The notes beneath the pieces are model-generated. The model worked only from the letters and a program-made list of their open reading frames with translations. It did no database searches and had not been told where the DNA came from. Source: Roseateles toxinivorans (GTDB lineage Bacteria; Pseudomonadota; Gammaproteobacteria; Burkholderiales; Burkholderiaceae_C). Taken from it: a stretch of DNA of 64,000 bases. The DNA lies in contig NZ_SNXS01000006.1 in NCBI RefSeq assembly GCF_004362525.1, positions 62,001 through 126,000 on the forward strand. Direction: 5' to 3'. Positions 1 through 15,368 of this stretch are shown in pieces. Position 1 is the first letter of the stretch. The number at the start of each line of letters is the position of its first letter. Made by a program: the position numbers and the translations under genes.

Positions 1-462
1 GACGAGTTGCGTCAATGGATGGAGCAGCAAAAGCGTGAGGTGCAGGCCACCGTCAAGCCGCTGGTGCCGCCCAAGAAGTTCCTGCCCCAGGCCTACGAGA
101 CGCAGGCCAGCGTCGAGCCGTTCAGCGCCCAGAAGCTGACGGTGGCGGTCAAGCAGGAGGCGCGGCAACCGAACTCCTTGCTGACCTCTGAAATGAGCCG
201 GCGCAAGCAACCGCTGGAGGCCTTCCCTCTGGACAGCATGACCATGGTCGGCAGCGTGTCCCGCGAGGGGCGCCAATATGCCCTGCTCAAGGTGGACAAC
301 CTGCTTTATCAGGTCAAGTCCGGCGATTACCTGGGCGTGAACTACGGCAAGATCATGAAGATTTCCGAGACGGACATCGCCTTGAGAGAAATTGTCCAGG
401 ACGCTGCGGGCGAGTGGATAGAGCGCACCAGTACCCTCCAGCTTCAGGAGAAGGGGCGATGA
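1..462 (+). CDS. pilP: Type IV pilus inner-membrane lipoprotein PilP (5' end missing)
   Basis: This is the C-terminal part of PilP. The reading frame is open from base 1, so the true start and the lipoprotein signal lie to the left of the window. PilP links the PilM/N/O inner-membrane complex to the PilQ secretin across the periplasm. The visible 153 residues have the family layout: a polar, extended N-terminal region followed by a compact beta domain beginning near the segment PLEAFPLDSMTMVGSVSREG and running to the end (LLKVDNLLYQVKSGDYLGVNYGKIMKI). The stop codon overlaps the pilQ start in an ATGA arrangement, which indicates translational coupling within a pilMNOPQ operon. Identity is supported by both sequence and position. 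Confidence 0.93.
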   Translation, partial: DELRQWMEQQKREVQATVKPLVPPKKFLPQAYETQASVEPFSAQKLTVAVKQEARQPNSLLTSEMSRRKQPLEAFPLDSMTMVGSVSREGRQYALLKVDNLLYQVKSGDYLGVNYGKIMKISETDIALREIVQDAAGEWIERTSTLQLQEKGR

Positions 463-2627
463 AAAATATGCAGGAGAACTCCACTATGACCCACTGGCGC
501 GCGCTTGCCCTGGCCATGACCCTGAGTCTGGGCCTGCAGACGGCCGCGACGGCACAGACCGCGGAGGCGCCCGCCGCCGCGGCCAATGCCATCCAGGCCA
601 TCAGCAGCACCCAGCAGTCTGGCGTGGAAGTGATACGCATCGAGCTCAGCCAGCCTCTGTCCGAGGTGCCTCGAGGCTTCATGATCCAGACGCCACCGCG
701 AATCGCCATCGACCTGCCCGGTGTCAACAACGCGATGGGCCGTCCCAGCGTCGAGATCAACCAGGGCAATCTGCGTTCGGCCAATGTGGCGCAATCGGGT
801 GAGCGCACCCGCGTGGTGCTGAATCTGAAACAGCCATCCAGCTACCGCGCGCAGTTGCAGGGCAATGCCTTGCTGGTGATTCTGGAAACGGCTGCCGTGC
901 CCTCGGCCGCGGATGCGGTGCACTTTGCGCCCAGCCTGAACGCCAACCCGCTGGCCTTGAAAGATATCGACTTCCGTCGCGGGCAGGATGGCACCGGCCG
1001 CGTCATCGTCAACCTGCCCAACAACCAGGTCGGCGTGGACATCAAGCAGCAGGGCAAGACCCTGGTGGTCGAGTTCCTGCGCTCCACGCTGCCCGAGAGC
1101 CTGCGGCGCCGCCTGGATGTCAGCGACTTCGGCACGCCGGTGCAAAACATCACCACCACCCAGTCGGCCGACCGGGTGCGCATGGTAGTCGAGCCGCGTG
1201 GCGACTGGGAGCACAGCGCCTACCAGAGCGACAACCAGTTCGTGCTCGAGGTGCGGCCGCAAAAGGTCGATCCGAACAAGCTGACCCAGGGGCCAGGTTA
1301 TGCCGGCGACAAGCTGTCGCTGAACTTCCAGAACATTGAGGTCCGCGCCCTGCTGCAGGTGATCGCCGACTTCACCAATTTCAACGTCGTGACCAGCGAC
1401 ACGGTCACTGGCAACGTGACCCTGCGCCTGAAGGACGTGCCCTGGGATCAGGCGCTGGACATCATTCTGCAGGCCAAGGGTCTGGGTCTGCGCAAGTCCG
1501 GCAATGTGCTTTGGATCGCTCCCAAGGACGAGCTGGCTGCCAAGGAGAAGGTCGATCTGGAGTCCAAGGCCGCGATTGCGCAGTTGGAGCCGGTGCGTAC
1601 CCAATCCTTCCAGCTCAATTACACCAAGGCCGAGGAAGTTGCCAAGGGCCTGAGCGGGCAGAGCGGTGCGGGGGGCGGCACGGCCAGCCGCATCCTCTCC
1701 ACCCGTGGCTCGGTGATCTACGAAACCCGCACGAACCAGCTGTTCGTGTCGGACATCCCGTCCAAGCTCGAAGAGATCCAGGCAATGATTGCCAAGATCG
1801 ATATTCCGGTGCGCCAGGTGCTGATCGAGGCCCGCATCGTCGAGGCCGATGACAAGTTCGGCCGCTCGCTGGGCGTCAAGCTGGGCACTACCGACCTGCG
1901 CGGTATCCAGGGCGGCGTGCCGGGTGTCAATGTGGGCGGCAACAACTACATCACCGCCGGCAACAACTACAACGCCATCGGTTACCAGACCAAGCAGCCG
2001 GGCTCGACTGCGCCTGTGTTTGCCAACTCGCAGATGATCAATATGCCGGCCGGTGGCATCGAGGGTGGCACGCCTGCCACGTTCGCGCTGTCGCTGTTCA
2101 GCGCCTCGTCGAACCGCTTCCTGAACCTGGAGCTGTCCGCCTTGGAGGCCGACGGCAAGGGCAAGGTCATCTCCAGCCCCCGCGTCATCACCGCCGACCA
2201 GGTCAAGGCGCTGATCGAACAGGGCGAGGAAATTCCCTACCAGGTCTCCACCTCCAGTGGCGCCACGGCCACGACCTTCCGCAAGGCCAGCCTGAAGCTG
2301 GAAGTCACGCCGCAGATCACGCCGGAAGGCAATGTGATCCTGGACGTGGACGTCACCAATGACAGCAAGGGTGCGTCCACCAACCAGGGCTTCACCATCA
2401 ACACCAAGCATGTGAAGACCCAGGTGCTGGTGGAGAACGGTGGCACCGTCGTCATTGGTGGCATCTACACGCAGAACGAGCGTGAGGACGTCACCAAAGT
2501 GCCCTGGCTGGGCGACATGCCCGTGCTGGGCAATCTCTTCAAATCGCGCACGCGGTCCAATAACAAGACCGAACTGCTGGTCTTCATCACGCCCAAGGTG
2601 GTGAGCGAGCGGGCGGCCACGCGCTGA
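459..2627 (+). CDS. pilQ: Type IV pilus outer-membrane secretin PilQ
   Basis: PilQ (722 residues) forms the outer-membrane channel through which the type IV pilus passes. I chose the ATG at 459 because it overlaps the pilP stop and has AGGAG about 8 bases upstream; an in-frame start at 414 would lie deep inside pilP. A signal peptide (about residues 1-32, ending near TAATAQT) is followed by two AMIN domains (about 50-280) that bind peptidoglycan, an STN/N0 domain (LSLNFQNIEVRALLQVIADF), a secretin N domain and the beta-barrel secretin domain. The C-terminal secretin signature is visible as VPWLGDMPVLGNLFKS followed by ELLVFITPKVV. Length and order match the betaproteobacterial family. A Gly/Asn-rich stretch near 490-520 lies inside the secretin domain and is probably a loop. 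Confidence 0.96.
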   Translation: MKNMQENSTMTHWRALALAMTLSLGLQTAATAQTAEAPAAAANAIQAISSTQQSGVEVIRIELSQPLSEVPRGFMIQTPPRIAIDLPGVNNAMGRPSVEINQGNLRSANVAQSGERTRVVLNLKQPSSYRAQLQGNALLVILETAAVPSAADAVHFAPSLNANPLALKDIDFRRGQDGTGRVIVNLPNNQVGVDIKQQGKTLVVEFLRSTLPESLRRRLDVSDFGTPVQNITTTQSADRVRMVVEPRGDWEHSAYQSDNQFVLEVRPQKVDPNKLTQGPGYAGDKLSLNFQNIEVRALLQVIADFTNFNVVTSDTVTGNVTLRLKDVPWDQALDIILQAKGLGLRKSGNVLWIAPKDELAAKEKVDLESKAAIAQLEPVRTQSFQLNYTKAEEVAKGLSGQSGAGGGTASRILSTRGSVIYETRTNQLFVSDIPSKLEEIQAMIAKIDIPVRQVLIEARIVEADDKFGRSLGVKLGTTDLRGIQGGVPGVNVGGNNYITAGNNYNAIGYQTKQPGSTAPVFANSQMINMPAGGIEGGTPATFALSLFSASSNRFLNLELSALEADGKGKVISSPRVITADQVKALIEQGEEIPYQVSTSSGATATTFRKASLKLEVTPQITPEGNVILDVDVTNDSKGASTNQGFTINTKHVKTQVLVENGGTVVIGGIYTQNEREDVTKVPWLGDMPVLGNLFKSRTRSNNKTELLVFITPKVVSERAATR

Positions 2628-2684
2628 CGCGTCAATGCATTTCACTCGACCCTGTTGGGGCGGGACTGTAGGAGTTAGAAGCAA

Positions 2685-5003
2685 ATGAGCGCATTCACTG
2701 GCATGACCCGCTTCATCGCGGGTGCTGTGATATTGCTGGGCAGCCTGACCATGACCGCCTGCGGCGGCGGCGGCGCTGCTGGCGATCCGGTGCTGGGAGG
2801 GGGCCCGGGCACCGGCACGACCGTCGTGACCGCGGACCTGAGCCTGACCATTGACAAGACGACCGTGCCCAATACCGGCGCCGAAGAGGCGACCGTGACG
2901 GTGACGGCGCTGGACGCCGCCCGCAATGTGGTCGGCGGCGCTCCCGTGGCAGTGACCGTGGACAACAATGCCTTCGTCACGCCCTCGGCCACGGCCACGG
3001 CGGCCGGCACCGGCCAGATCACCGCCAAGGTGGCCATCGGTTCGGACAAGAGCAACCGTGCCATCACCTTGACGGCACGCTCCGGGACCATCACCAAGAC
3101 AGTTTCATTCGAGGTGGTTGACAGCATTTCGGGCAGCAAGACCTCGGACCTGGTGGTCACGCTGGACAAGCCCACGCTGACCAACTCGGGCACCGATACG
3201 GTGACCGTCAGCGTCACCGCGCTGGACACCGCGCGCAAGGCGCTGGGCGGGGTACCGGTGAGCTTCTCGGTCGATGCCGGTGCGGTCGTCACGCCGGAGG
3301 GTGGCAAGACCGCGACCGATGCTGTCAGTGGCCAGATCAAGGCCGCTGTGACCATCGGTGGCATGAAGACCAAGCGCACCATCACCGTGACGGTCAACAG
3401 CGGCACCGTCTCACGCAGCATCTCGTTCGATGTCGTCGACGCGGTGGTGACGATTCCTCGTGCGGCGGACCTTACGCTGGTGCTGAGCAGCAACAACATC
3501 CAGAACTCCGGTCTTGAGAAGGTGCTGGTCACCGCCACGGCGGTGGATGCCTCACGTAACGCCCTGGCCGGTATTCCGGTGGCCTTTACCGTGGACCAGA
3601 ACGCGGTCCTGATTGCCGGCAGTTCATCGACCAATGCACAGGGTCAGGTCACGGCGGAGGTGTTGATCGGTTCCGACCGCACCAACCGTCGCGTCACCAT
3701 CACTGCGACCAGCGACAGCCTGGTGCGCAGCGCCGGCTTCCAGGTCAGCGGCGCCAAGCTGACCGGTACGGCCGACCCGACCGTGATGAACGTCGGGGAT
3801 GGCGGCAAGGTCGAGTACAAGCTGCGCGACGTCAACAACAACGGTCTGGCACAGGTGCCCATCACCATCACCGGGCCGGGCAGCCTGGTGACCAATGCGT
3901 TGACCGATGAGAACGGCACTTATCTGTTCGGCTATACCGCGCCCCTGGCGGCGGGCAGTTACGACATCAAGGCCAGCTCGGGCGGTGCGCCGGCGAATGT
4001 GCAGACGATTCTGGTGAGCACAGGTTCGATCCCGGCAGCCACCGGGCCGGTGTTGTCGGCGGCGCTGTCGCTGGAATCGAATGTGGTTAAGGTCAATACG
4101 GTCGGCAACACCAACCGCATCGACGTGCGGGCCCTGTTCCTGGGCAGCAATAACAAGGCCATCAAGGATGTGCGGGTGCGCTTCAAGGTCGATCCGACCA
4201 ATGCGGTCGGAGGCACCTTCTCGATCGGCGCCGGCACCAGCTATTCGGATGTCAATGGTGTGGCGACCACCGCCTACATCCCCGGTTCGCGCTCCAGCCC
4301 GACCGATGGCCTGCGCCTGCGCGCCTGTTATGACCTGGTCGACTTCCCCGACTTTGCCGACGATGCGCCTTGCCCTGGCACATCGAAGGAAATCAGCGTC
4401 AAGCTGACGGTGGTGTCGGAGGCCTTGTCTGTGACCATCGGCACCAACGAGACGATCGAGGTTGGTCCGGCCAATCTCACCTATATCCAGAAGTTCGTGC
4501 TCCTGGTGGTGGACTCGGCCGGCAATGCGATGCCCAATGTGCAGATCACGCCGTCGATCGACCTGTTGGCCTATGGCAAGGGTTACTACACCTGGAATGC
4601 GGCTCAGTCGGCCTGGATTCCGACCGTCACCGCGCGTTGCCTCAGCGAGGACGTGAACCGCAACGGCTCGATCGACAGTGGCGAAGACATCAATGGCAAC
4701 GGCGCCCTGGACCCGCGCAAGTCCGACGCGGCCATCAGCATGGTCGGATCCACCAAGACCGATGCCAGCGGATCGGCCATCCTGAAGGTCGAGTATCCAA
4801 AGAGCCATGCCTCCTGGGTGTCGTTCAAGATCTCGGCGGCGGCCTTTGGCGTGTTGAGCCCCCCGGCGGTGTACTCCGGTCTGCTGCCGGGCGATGCCAA
4901 GGCCATCAAGACCGAAACACCGCCACCGGCCTTTGTGGTCAGCCCCTACGGCATCGAGCCCATCCCAGGCAATGTCGGCAACGGCTGCCTGAACCCGAAC
5001 TGA
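2685..5003 (+). CDS. Ig-like (Big-1/invasin-type) repeat lipoprotein
   Basis: A 772-residue secreted protein of unknown specific function. The N terminus is a lipoprotein signal with lipobox LTMTAC, so it is probably anchored in the outer membrane. Three tandem modules of about 100 residues follow (about 45-355). Each starts with a variant of DLSLTIDKTTVPNTGAEEAT and ends in a beta strand such as SFEVVD, the style of invasin/intimin Big-1 Ig folds. Two more divergent Ig-like modules follow. Near 655-680 there is a calcium-binding, dockerin-like stretch (EDVNRNGSIDSGEDINGNG). A good Shine-Dalgarno sequence (AGGAG) precedes the ATG. The gene sits between pilQ and aroK, which are often adjacent in this group, so a role at the pilus or cell surface is plausible but inferred. 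Confidence 0.8.
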   Translation: MSAFTGMTRFIAGAVILLGSLTMTACGGGGAAGDPVLGGGPGTGTTVVTADLSLTIDKTTVPNTGAEEATVTVTALDAARNVVGGAPVAVTVDNNAFVTPSATATAAGTGQITAKVAIGSDKSNRAITLTARSGTITKTVSFEVVDSISGSKTSDLVVTLDKPTLTNSGTDTVTVSVTALDTARKALGGVPVSFSVDAGAVVTPEGGKTATDAVSGQIKAAVTIGGMKTKRTITVTVNSGTVSRSISFDVVDAVVTIPRAADLTLVLSSNNIQNSGLEKVLVTATAVDASRNALAGIPVAFTVDQNAVLIAGSSSTNAQGQVTAEVLIGSDRTNRRVTITATSDSLVRSAGFQVSGAKLTGTADPTVMNVGDGGKVEYKLRDVNNNGLAQVPITITGPGSLVTNALTDENGTYLFGYTAPLAAGSYDIKASSGGAPANVQTILVSTGSIPAATGPVLSAALSLESNVVKVNTVGNTNRIDVRALFLGSNNKAIKDVRVRFKVDPTNAVGGTFSIGAGTSYSDVNGVATTAYIPGSRSSPTDGLRLRACYDLVDFPDFADDAPCPGTSKEISVKLTVVSEALSVTIGTNETIEVGPANLTYIQKFVLLVVDSAGNAMPNVQITPSIDLLAYGKGYYTWNAAQSAWIPTVTARCLSEDVNRNGSIDSGEDINGNGALDPRKSDAAISMVGSTKTDASGSAILKVEYPKSHASWVSFKISAAAFGVLSPPAVYSGLLPGDAKAIKTETPPPAFVVSPYGIEPIPGNVGNGCLNPN

Positions 5004-5004
5004 G

Positions 5005-5595
5005 GTGACGAAGCCGCAGCCAGCGCCGCTGTGCATCTCGCTGGTGGGCATGCCCGGATGCGGCAAGTCCACCGTCGGGAGGCAGCTGGCGCGCCTGCTG
5101 GGCATCAACTTCATCGATCTCGATGCCGAGATCGAGCGGAAACTGGGCGAAGCGATTCGCCCTTTTTTTGAGCGCGAGGGCGAGGCAGCTTTCCGTGCGT
5201 TGGAGCATGAGACTCTTGCCGCCCTGCTGAGCGAGGCCAGGGACCTGGTGCTGGCGACCGGCGGTGGGGCGGTGCTGCGCGAGGAAAACCGGGCGCTGCT
5301 GCAGCGCCACAGCACCGTGCTGTATCTGCGCTCCTCGCCCGAGGAGCTGTTCCGTCGGCTGCGCCACGACACCCAACGCCCGCTGCTGCAGGTCAACAAC
5401 CCCTTGGCCAAGCTGCGCGAGTTGTTCCAGCAGCGCGACCCGCTGTACCGGCGCACGGCGCACTTTCTGATCGAGACCGGCCGGCCCAGCGTCAACTCGC
5501 TGGTGAACATGATTCTGATGCAGCTCGAACTGGCCGGCCTGGTGGACAGCCAGCGCGTGCCATCATCGGTGCAGGCCAGGCCGACGCCCGGATGA
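5005..5595 (+). CDS. aroK: Shikimate kinase
   Basis: AroK phosphorylates shikimate at the 3-OH with ATP, a step of chorismate synthesis in the cytoplasm. The 196-residue product has the P-loop GMPGCGKST near residues 15-23, the shikimate-binding stretch FIDLDAEIE, the ATGGGAVLR motif and the lid segment [17 protein letters not shown]. The start is a GTG one base after the stop of the upstream lipoprotein gene. The Shine-Dalgarno is weak, so translation probably depends on coupling. aroB follows after 19 bases, the usual aroKB pairing beside pilQ. A short C-terminal extension beyond the core fold looks unstructured. Confidence 0.95.
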   Translation: MTKPQPAPLCISLVGMPGCGKSTVGRQLARLLGINFIDLDAEIERKLGEAIRPFFEREGEAAFRALEHETLAALLSEARDLVLATGGGAVLREENRALLQRHSTVLYLRSSPEELFRRLRHDTQRPLLQVNNPLAKLRELFQQRDPLYRRTAHFLIETGRPSVNSLVNMILMQLELAGLVDSQRVPSSVQARPTPG

Positions 5596-5614
5596 TGGCC
5601 GTACACTGGCGGAC

Positions 5615-6736
5615 ATGAATTCCGTCAGCAGCCCTCAGCTCGCACCTGCCTCTTCACCCTCCCGCATTTCGATCGCGCTTGCCGAACGCAGCTACGAAAT
5701 CCTGATCGGCTCAGGCCTGCTTGACAGTGCCGACGCCTGGCGGGACCTGCCCAGGGCCGATTGCGCCCTGATCGTCAGCAATGTGACGGTGGCACCGCTC
5801 TACCTGGCGCGCCTGCAGACCGCGCTGAGCCAGCACTACCGCCGCATCGAGGTGCTCAATCTGCCCGACGGCGAGGCCTACAAGGACTGGACCTCGTTGA
5901 ACCTGATCATCGATGCCCTGCTCAGCCGCGGCTGCGACCGCAAGACCGTGCTGTTCGCATTGGGCGGCGGAGTGATCGGCGACATGACTGGCTTTGCCGC
6001 CGCGGTCTATATGCGCGGCGTGCCCTTTGTGCAGGTGCCGACGACCCTGCTGGCCCAGGTGGATTCGTCGGTCGGCGGGAAGACCGCGATCAATCACCCC
6101 TTGGGCAAGAACATGGTCGGCGCCTTCTACCAGCCGGTGCGGGTGATTGCCGACCTCGACACGCTGGATACCCTGCCCGCGCGGGAGTTGTCGGCCGGGC
6201 TGGCTGAGATCATCAAGTACGGACCTATCGCCGATGCAGGGTTCCTGGGCTGGATCGAACAGAACCTGGATGCGCTGCTCGCTCGGGACAAGGCCGCCTT
6301 GGCCCATGCGGTCCAACGCTCCTGCGAAATCAAGGCACTGGTGGTCGGCCAGGATGAGCGGGAGCAGGGTCTGCGCGCCATCCTCAACTTCGGCCATACC
6401 TTTGGCCATGCTATCGAGGCCGGCCTGGGCTACGGAGAATGGCTGCACGGCGAGGCCGTAGGCTGCGGCATGGTCATGGCCAGTGATCTGTCGGTACGGC
6501 TGGGCTTGATGCCGGCCGAGTTTCTGACCCGCATGAGGAGGCTGATCGGTAGGGCAGGGTTGCCGCTGCTCGGTCCCCGGCTCGGCGTGCAGCGATACCT
6601 GGAACTGATGCGTGTCGACAAGAAGGCCGAGGGTGGCGAGATCCGATTCGTGCTGATCGACGCCCTGGGTCATGCGAGCATGCGCGCCGCTCCCGATGCG
6701 CTGGTGGCTGAAGTGATAGCGGCGAACTGCGCTTGA
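5615..6736 (+). CDS. aroB: 3-dehydroquinate synthase
   Basis: AroB converts DAHP to 3-dehydroquinate using NAD+ and a divalent metal, the second step of the shikimate pathway. The 373-residue protein shows the NAD-binding segment [19 protein letters not shown], the [13 protein letters not shown] motif that holds the substrate phosphate, and metal ligands in GLAEIIKYG and [11 protein letters not shown]. Length is normal for the family. It is 19 bases after aroK and reads in the same direction, so the two are probably cotranscribed. Confidence 0.96.
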   Translation: MNSVSSPQLAPASSPSRISIALAERSYEILIGSGLLDSADAWRDLPRADCALIVSNVTVAPLYLARLQTALSQHYRRIEVLNLPDGEAYKDWTSLNLIIDALLSRGCDRKTVLFALGGGVIGDMTGFAAAVYMRGVPFVQVPTTLLAQVDSSVGGKTAINHPLGKNMVGAFYQPVRVIADLDTLDTLPARELSAGLAEIIKYGPIADAGFLGWIEQNLDALLARDKAALAHAVQRSCEIKALVVGQDEREQGLRAILNFGHTFGHAIEAGLGYGEWLHGEAVGCGMVMASDLSVRLGLMPAEFLTRMRRLIGRAGLPLLGPRLGVQRYLELMRVDKKAEGGEIRFVLIDALGHASMRAAPDALVAEVIAANCA

Positions 6737-6776
6737 AGGGCGGCTCGGTGAGCATGAGTTACCTGAGCTGATCGAC

Positions 6777-7907
6777 ATGCCGCTCGCCCCCTATGCCTGC
6801 GATGCCGCGCGGACGCGTGGCCGCCGGCATGCCGAGACGCCGGCCCCAACGCGCAGCGACTATCAACGCGACCGCGACCGCGTTGTGCACAGCACGGCCT
6901 TCCGCCGCCTGGTCTATAAGACCCAGGTGTTCCTGAACCACGAGGGCGATCTGTTCCGCACGCGGCTGACGCACTCGCTGGAGGTGGCCCAGCTCGGCCG
7001 CTCGATAGCCCGCACGCTGGGCCTGAACGAGGATCTGGTCGAGGCCATCGCCCTGGCCCATGACCTGGGTCATACACCGTTCGGCCATGCCGGCCAGGAT
7101 GCGCTGCACGAATGCATGGCCGAGTTCGGTGGTTTCGAGCACAACCTGCAAAGCCTGCGAGTCGTCGATGAACTCGAGCAGCGCTATCCCGACTACGATG
7201 GCCTGAACCTGAGCTTTGAAACGCGCGAAGGCATTCTCAAGCATTGCTCGCGCACCAATGCCATCAAGCTGGAGATGACCGAGCCCAACGGGGTGGGGCG
7301 GCGCTTTCTCGATGGGTCCCAGCCCAGCTTGGAGGCACAGCTGTGCAACCTGGCCGACTCGATCGCCTACAACGCCCATGATGTCGATGACGGCGTGCGC
7401 TCCGGCCTGCTGAGCCTGGAGCAACTGGACGAGGTCGAATTGTTCAGCCTGCACAGCCAGGCGGTGCGGCGCGAGTATCCGGCGCTCCAGGGCCGCCGCC
7501 TGCTGTTCGAGGCGATACGTCGCATGCTCTCTGCCCAGGTCTATGACGTGATCGAGGCAAGCCGGGTCAGCCTGCTTGCCGCAGGCGTCGACTCGGTGGC
7601 CGACGTCCGCAGCAATGCTCAACGTCTGGTGTGTTTCAGCGAGCCGATGCGAGAGGCTGGCAGCGCACTCAAGCGTTTCCTGTTCGCCAATCTCTACCGC
7701 CACCCCCAGGTAGTCGACACCACGGCCATGGGCAAGCAGGTGGTGCGCGAGCTGTTCGAGGTCTACCGAAACGACCCCAGTGGCATGCCCATCGACTTCA
7801 CATCGACGGGCCGTGCCGAACGTGGCATTGCCGACTACATCGCCGGCATGACCGACCGCTTCGCCATTCGCGAGCATGAGCGCCTCACCGGCCGAACGCT
7901 GTTCTGA
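6777..7907 (+). CDS. dgt: Deoxyguanosinetriphosphate triphosphohydrolase-like protein
   Basis: An HD-domain dNTP triphosphohydrolase that cleaves dGTP or related dNTPs to the nucleoside and triphosphate, adjusting nucleotide pools. The 376-residue protein carries the metal-binding residues in RTRLTHSLEVAQ and AHDLGHTPFGHAG, and a later Asp in CNLADSIAYNAHDVDDG. The N-terminal stretch TRGRRHAETP...RSDYQRDRDRVVHSTAFRRL is typical of the Dgt subfamily annotated in Burkholderiales. It lies 40 bases after aroB in the same direction. Substrate preference among dNTPs cannot be read from the sequence. Confidence 0.92.
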   Translation: MPLAPYACDAARTRGRRHAETPAPTRSDYQRDRDRVVHSTAFRRLVYKTQVFLNHEGDLFRTRLTHSLEVAQLGRSIARTLGLNEDLVEAIALAHDLGHTPFGHAGQDALHECMAEFGGFEHNLQSLRVVDELEQRYPDYDGLNLSFETREGILKHCSRTNAIKLEMTEPNGVGRRFLDGSQPSLEAQLCNLADSIAYNAHDVDDGVRSGLLSLEQLDEVELFSLHSQAVRREYPALQGRRLLFEAIRRMLSAQVYDVIEASRVSLLAAGVDSVADVRSNAQRLVCFSEPMREAGSALKRFLFANLYRHPQVVDTTAMGKQVVRELFEVYRNDPSGMPIDFTSTGRAERGIADYIAGMTDRFAIREHERLTGRTLF

Positions 7908-7913
7908 TGTTCT

Positions 7914-7934
7914 AATTGGGGTCAGACTCCAATT
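7914..7934. repeat. REP-type palindrome, left flank of the transposase
   Basis: A 21-base imperfect palindrome with arms AATTGG and CCAATT around a GGTCAGACTC centre, starting 7 bases after the dgt stop. Two related palindromes lie at the right side of the adjacent transposase gene in opposite orientation. Short GGGGTCAGACTC-type palindromes flanking a RAYT gene are the expected substrate and footprint of that transposase family. Confidence 0.75.
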
Positions 7935-7949
7935 AAGTAGGTGCATTTC

Positions 7950-8687
7950 ATGGCCCGACTCCCCCGCCTCGTCATGGGTGGCCAAGCCCATCATGTCATC
8001 CAGCGTGGCCACAACCGCCAGCCCGTGTTCCTTGAGGATCAGGACAGACGCAAGTATCTGGAGTTTCTGCGGGAGGTCTCAGCCAACTGCAAGGTAGCTA
8101 TACACGCCTATGTACTGATGGACAACCACGTGCACCTGCTGGTCACGCCGGATGAAGCCGATGGCATCAGCCGCATGATGCAGGCGCAGGGTCGGAACTA
8201 CGTGGCCTGGTTCAACCACCGGCATGGTCGCAGCGGAACGCTGTGGGAGGGCAGATTTCGCGCTTCGCTGATTGATAGTGAGCGCTATTTCATGACCTGC
8301 ATGCGCTATATCGATCTGAATCCGGTAAGGGCCGGTTTGGTGACCCAATGCCTCGACTTCGCGTGGTCCAGTCATGGTCATTACATCGGGCAGCGTAGTG
8401 ACGCAGTCATCACCGAGCATCCGCTCTTCTGGACCCTGGGGAATACGCCATTCGAGCGTGATGCGGCGTACAAGGCCTTGTTCGATGCGGAACTGAGCAC
8501 CGGCGATCAGAAGGCTTTGACCGACTCGGCCTTGAAAGGTTGGCCATTGGGCTCCGCCGGCTTTCTTGCTGAGCTTGCAGGTCAGACTGATCGGCCGCTG
8601 CAAGCACGTAAGCGGGGGCGGCCACCAACAGTCGCATCGAGGTTGCGAGCAAGCAATGATTCAATAAATGACTCCGACCCCATTTAA
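7950..8687 (+). CDS. REP-associated tyrosine transposase (RAYT, IS200/IS605-related)
   Basis: A single-domain Y1-type transposase of about 245 residues, the kind that processes and spreads REP palindromes rather than moving as a classic insertion sequence. The N terminus MARLPRLVMGGQAHHVIQRG and the HUH-type metal motif in LMDNHVHLLVTP are characteristic, as are the later segments GTLWEGRFRASLID and CMRYIDLNPVRAGLV. The catalytic tyrosine is expected in that last region (YIDLNPVRA). I chose ATG 7950 over an in-frame GTG at 7941 because family members start with MARxPR. The stop codon lies inside the right-hand palindrome. The gene separates dgt from gltB and is flanked on both sides by palindromes. 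Confidence 0.9.
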   Translation: MARLPRLVMGGQAHHVIQRGHNRQPVFLEDQDRRKYLEFLREVSANCKVAIHAYVLMDNHVHLLVTPDEADGISRMMQAQGRNYVAWFNHRHGRSGTLWEGRFRASLIDSERYFMTCMRYIDLNPVRAGLVTQCLDFAWSSHGHYIGQRSDAVITEHPLFWTLGNTPFERDAAYKALFDAELSTGDQKALTDSALKGWPLGSAGFLAELAGQTDRPLQARKRGRPPTVASRLRASNDSINDSDPI

Positions 8688-8689
8688 TT
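8666..8689. repeat. REP-type palindrome, right flank of the transposase
   Basis: The core AAATGACTCCGACCCCATTT is an imperfect palindrome and is closely related, in inverted orientation, to the palindrome at 7914-7934. It contains the TAA stop of the transposase gene, so the coding end and the repeat have been kept together as one unit. Confidence 0.7.
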
Positions 8690-8718
8690 GTGCAGATAAC
8701 GGGTGACGGTAGATAAAA

Positions 8719-8737
8719 CGACTCCGACCCTAATTTA
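8719..8737. repeat. Second right-hand REP-type copy, upstream of gltB
   Basis: CGACTCCGACCCTAATTTA repeats the core of the copy 53 bases to its left, in the same orientation. It ends about 70 bases before the gltB start, so it lies within or next to the gltB promoter region. Confidence 0.6.
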
Positions 8738-8806
8738 AAATTCTTGTTGGGTTTGCTGCAGTGCAGTAATCTTCGCCCCATCCCTAGTGTTGATGTGGAG
8801 ATCGCC

Positions 8807-13552
<4,746 letters not shown>

Positions 13553-13592
13553 CGAACGTCGCAACCCCACACCACCCAAGACGAGCAAGCAC

Positions 13593-15059
<1,467 letters not shown>

Positions 15060-15082
15060 ACGCAGTCCTCAAGACCGCCAGA

Positions 15083-15108
15083 GCCGCCCCATTGGGCGGC
15101 TTTTTCGT
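15083..15108 (+). terminator. Rho-independent terminator of gltBD
   Basis: A 7-base-pair GC stem (GCCGCCC and GGGCGGC) with a CATT loop is followed directly by TTTTT. It lies 23 bases after the gltD stop. The remaining bases up to the pilE start (15109-15368) contain no convincing gene. Confidence 0.9.
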
Positions 15109-15147
15109 TTCCGGCCGCTTTTGGCCTAGATTGGGTAGATCAGGGGC

Positions 15148-15163
15148 TGGCGTGGCCCTTGCG
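15148..15163 (+). promoter_or_regulatory. Candidate sigma-54 (-24/-12) promoter upstream of pilE
   Basis: TGGCGTGGCCCTTGCG has the GG and GC dinucleotides with the 10-base spacing required by sigma-54 (consensus TGGCAC-N5-TTGCW). Pilin genes are often controlled by sigma-54 with PilR. The candidate lies about 200 bases before the pilE start, implying a long untranslated leader, so it is tentative. Confidence 0.35.
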
Positions 15164-15368
15164 ATGGTTGCAGGCAGTTACCAGGCCCTGCCCGCTGATC
15201 GCAGCCACCGTGCCGCTTGTCGATAGAGCGTCGAATACTGCGCAATTTCGCACATCAGCCCGGCCACTTGCTGCCGAAAATGACGTCAAGCCCAAACAAG
15301 AAGGGCGTGCCGTGCGGCTGGTGCCGCGCAAAACGTCCACCGGTCAACAAGAACAAGGTCCTCCGCAC

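Noticed and set aside
444-2684. A 746-codon open frame antisense to pilQ
   Set aside because: pilQ is unambiguous by secretin signature; the mirror frame is a GC-skew artefact.
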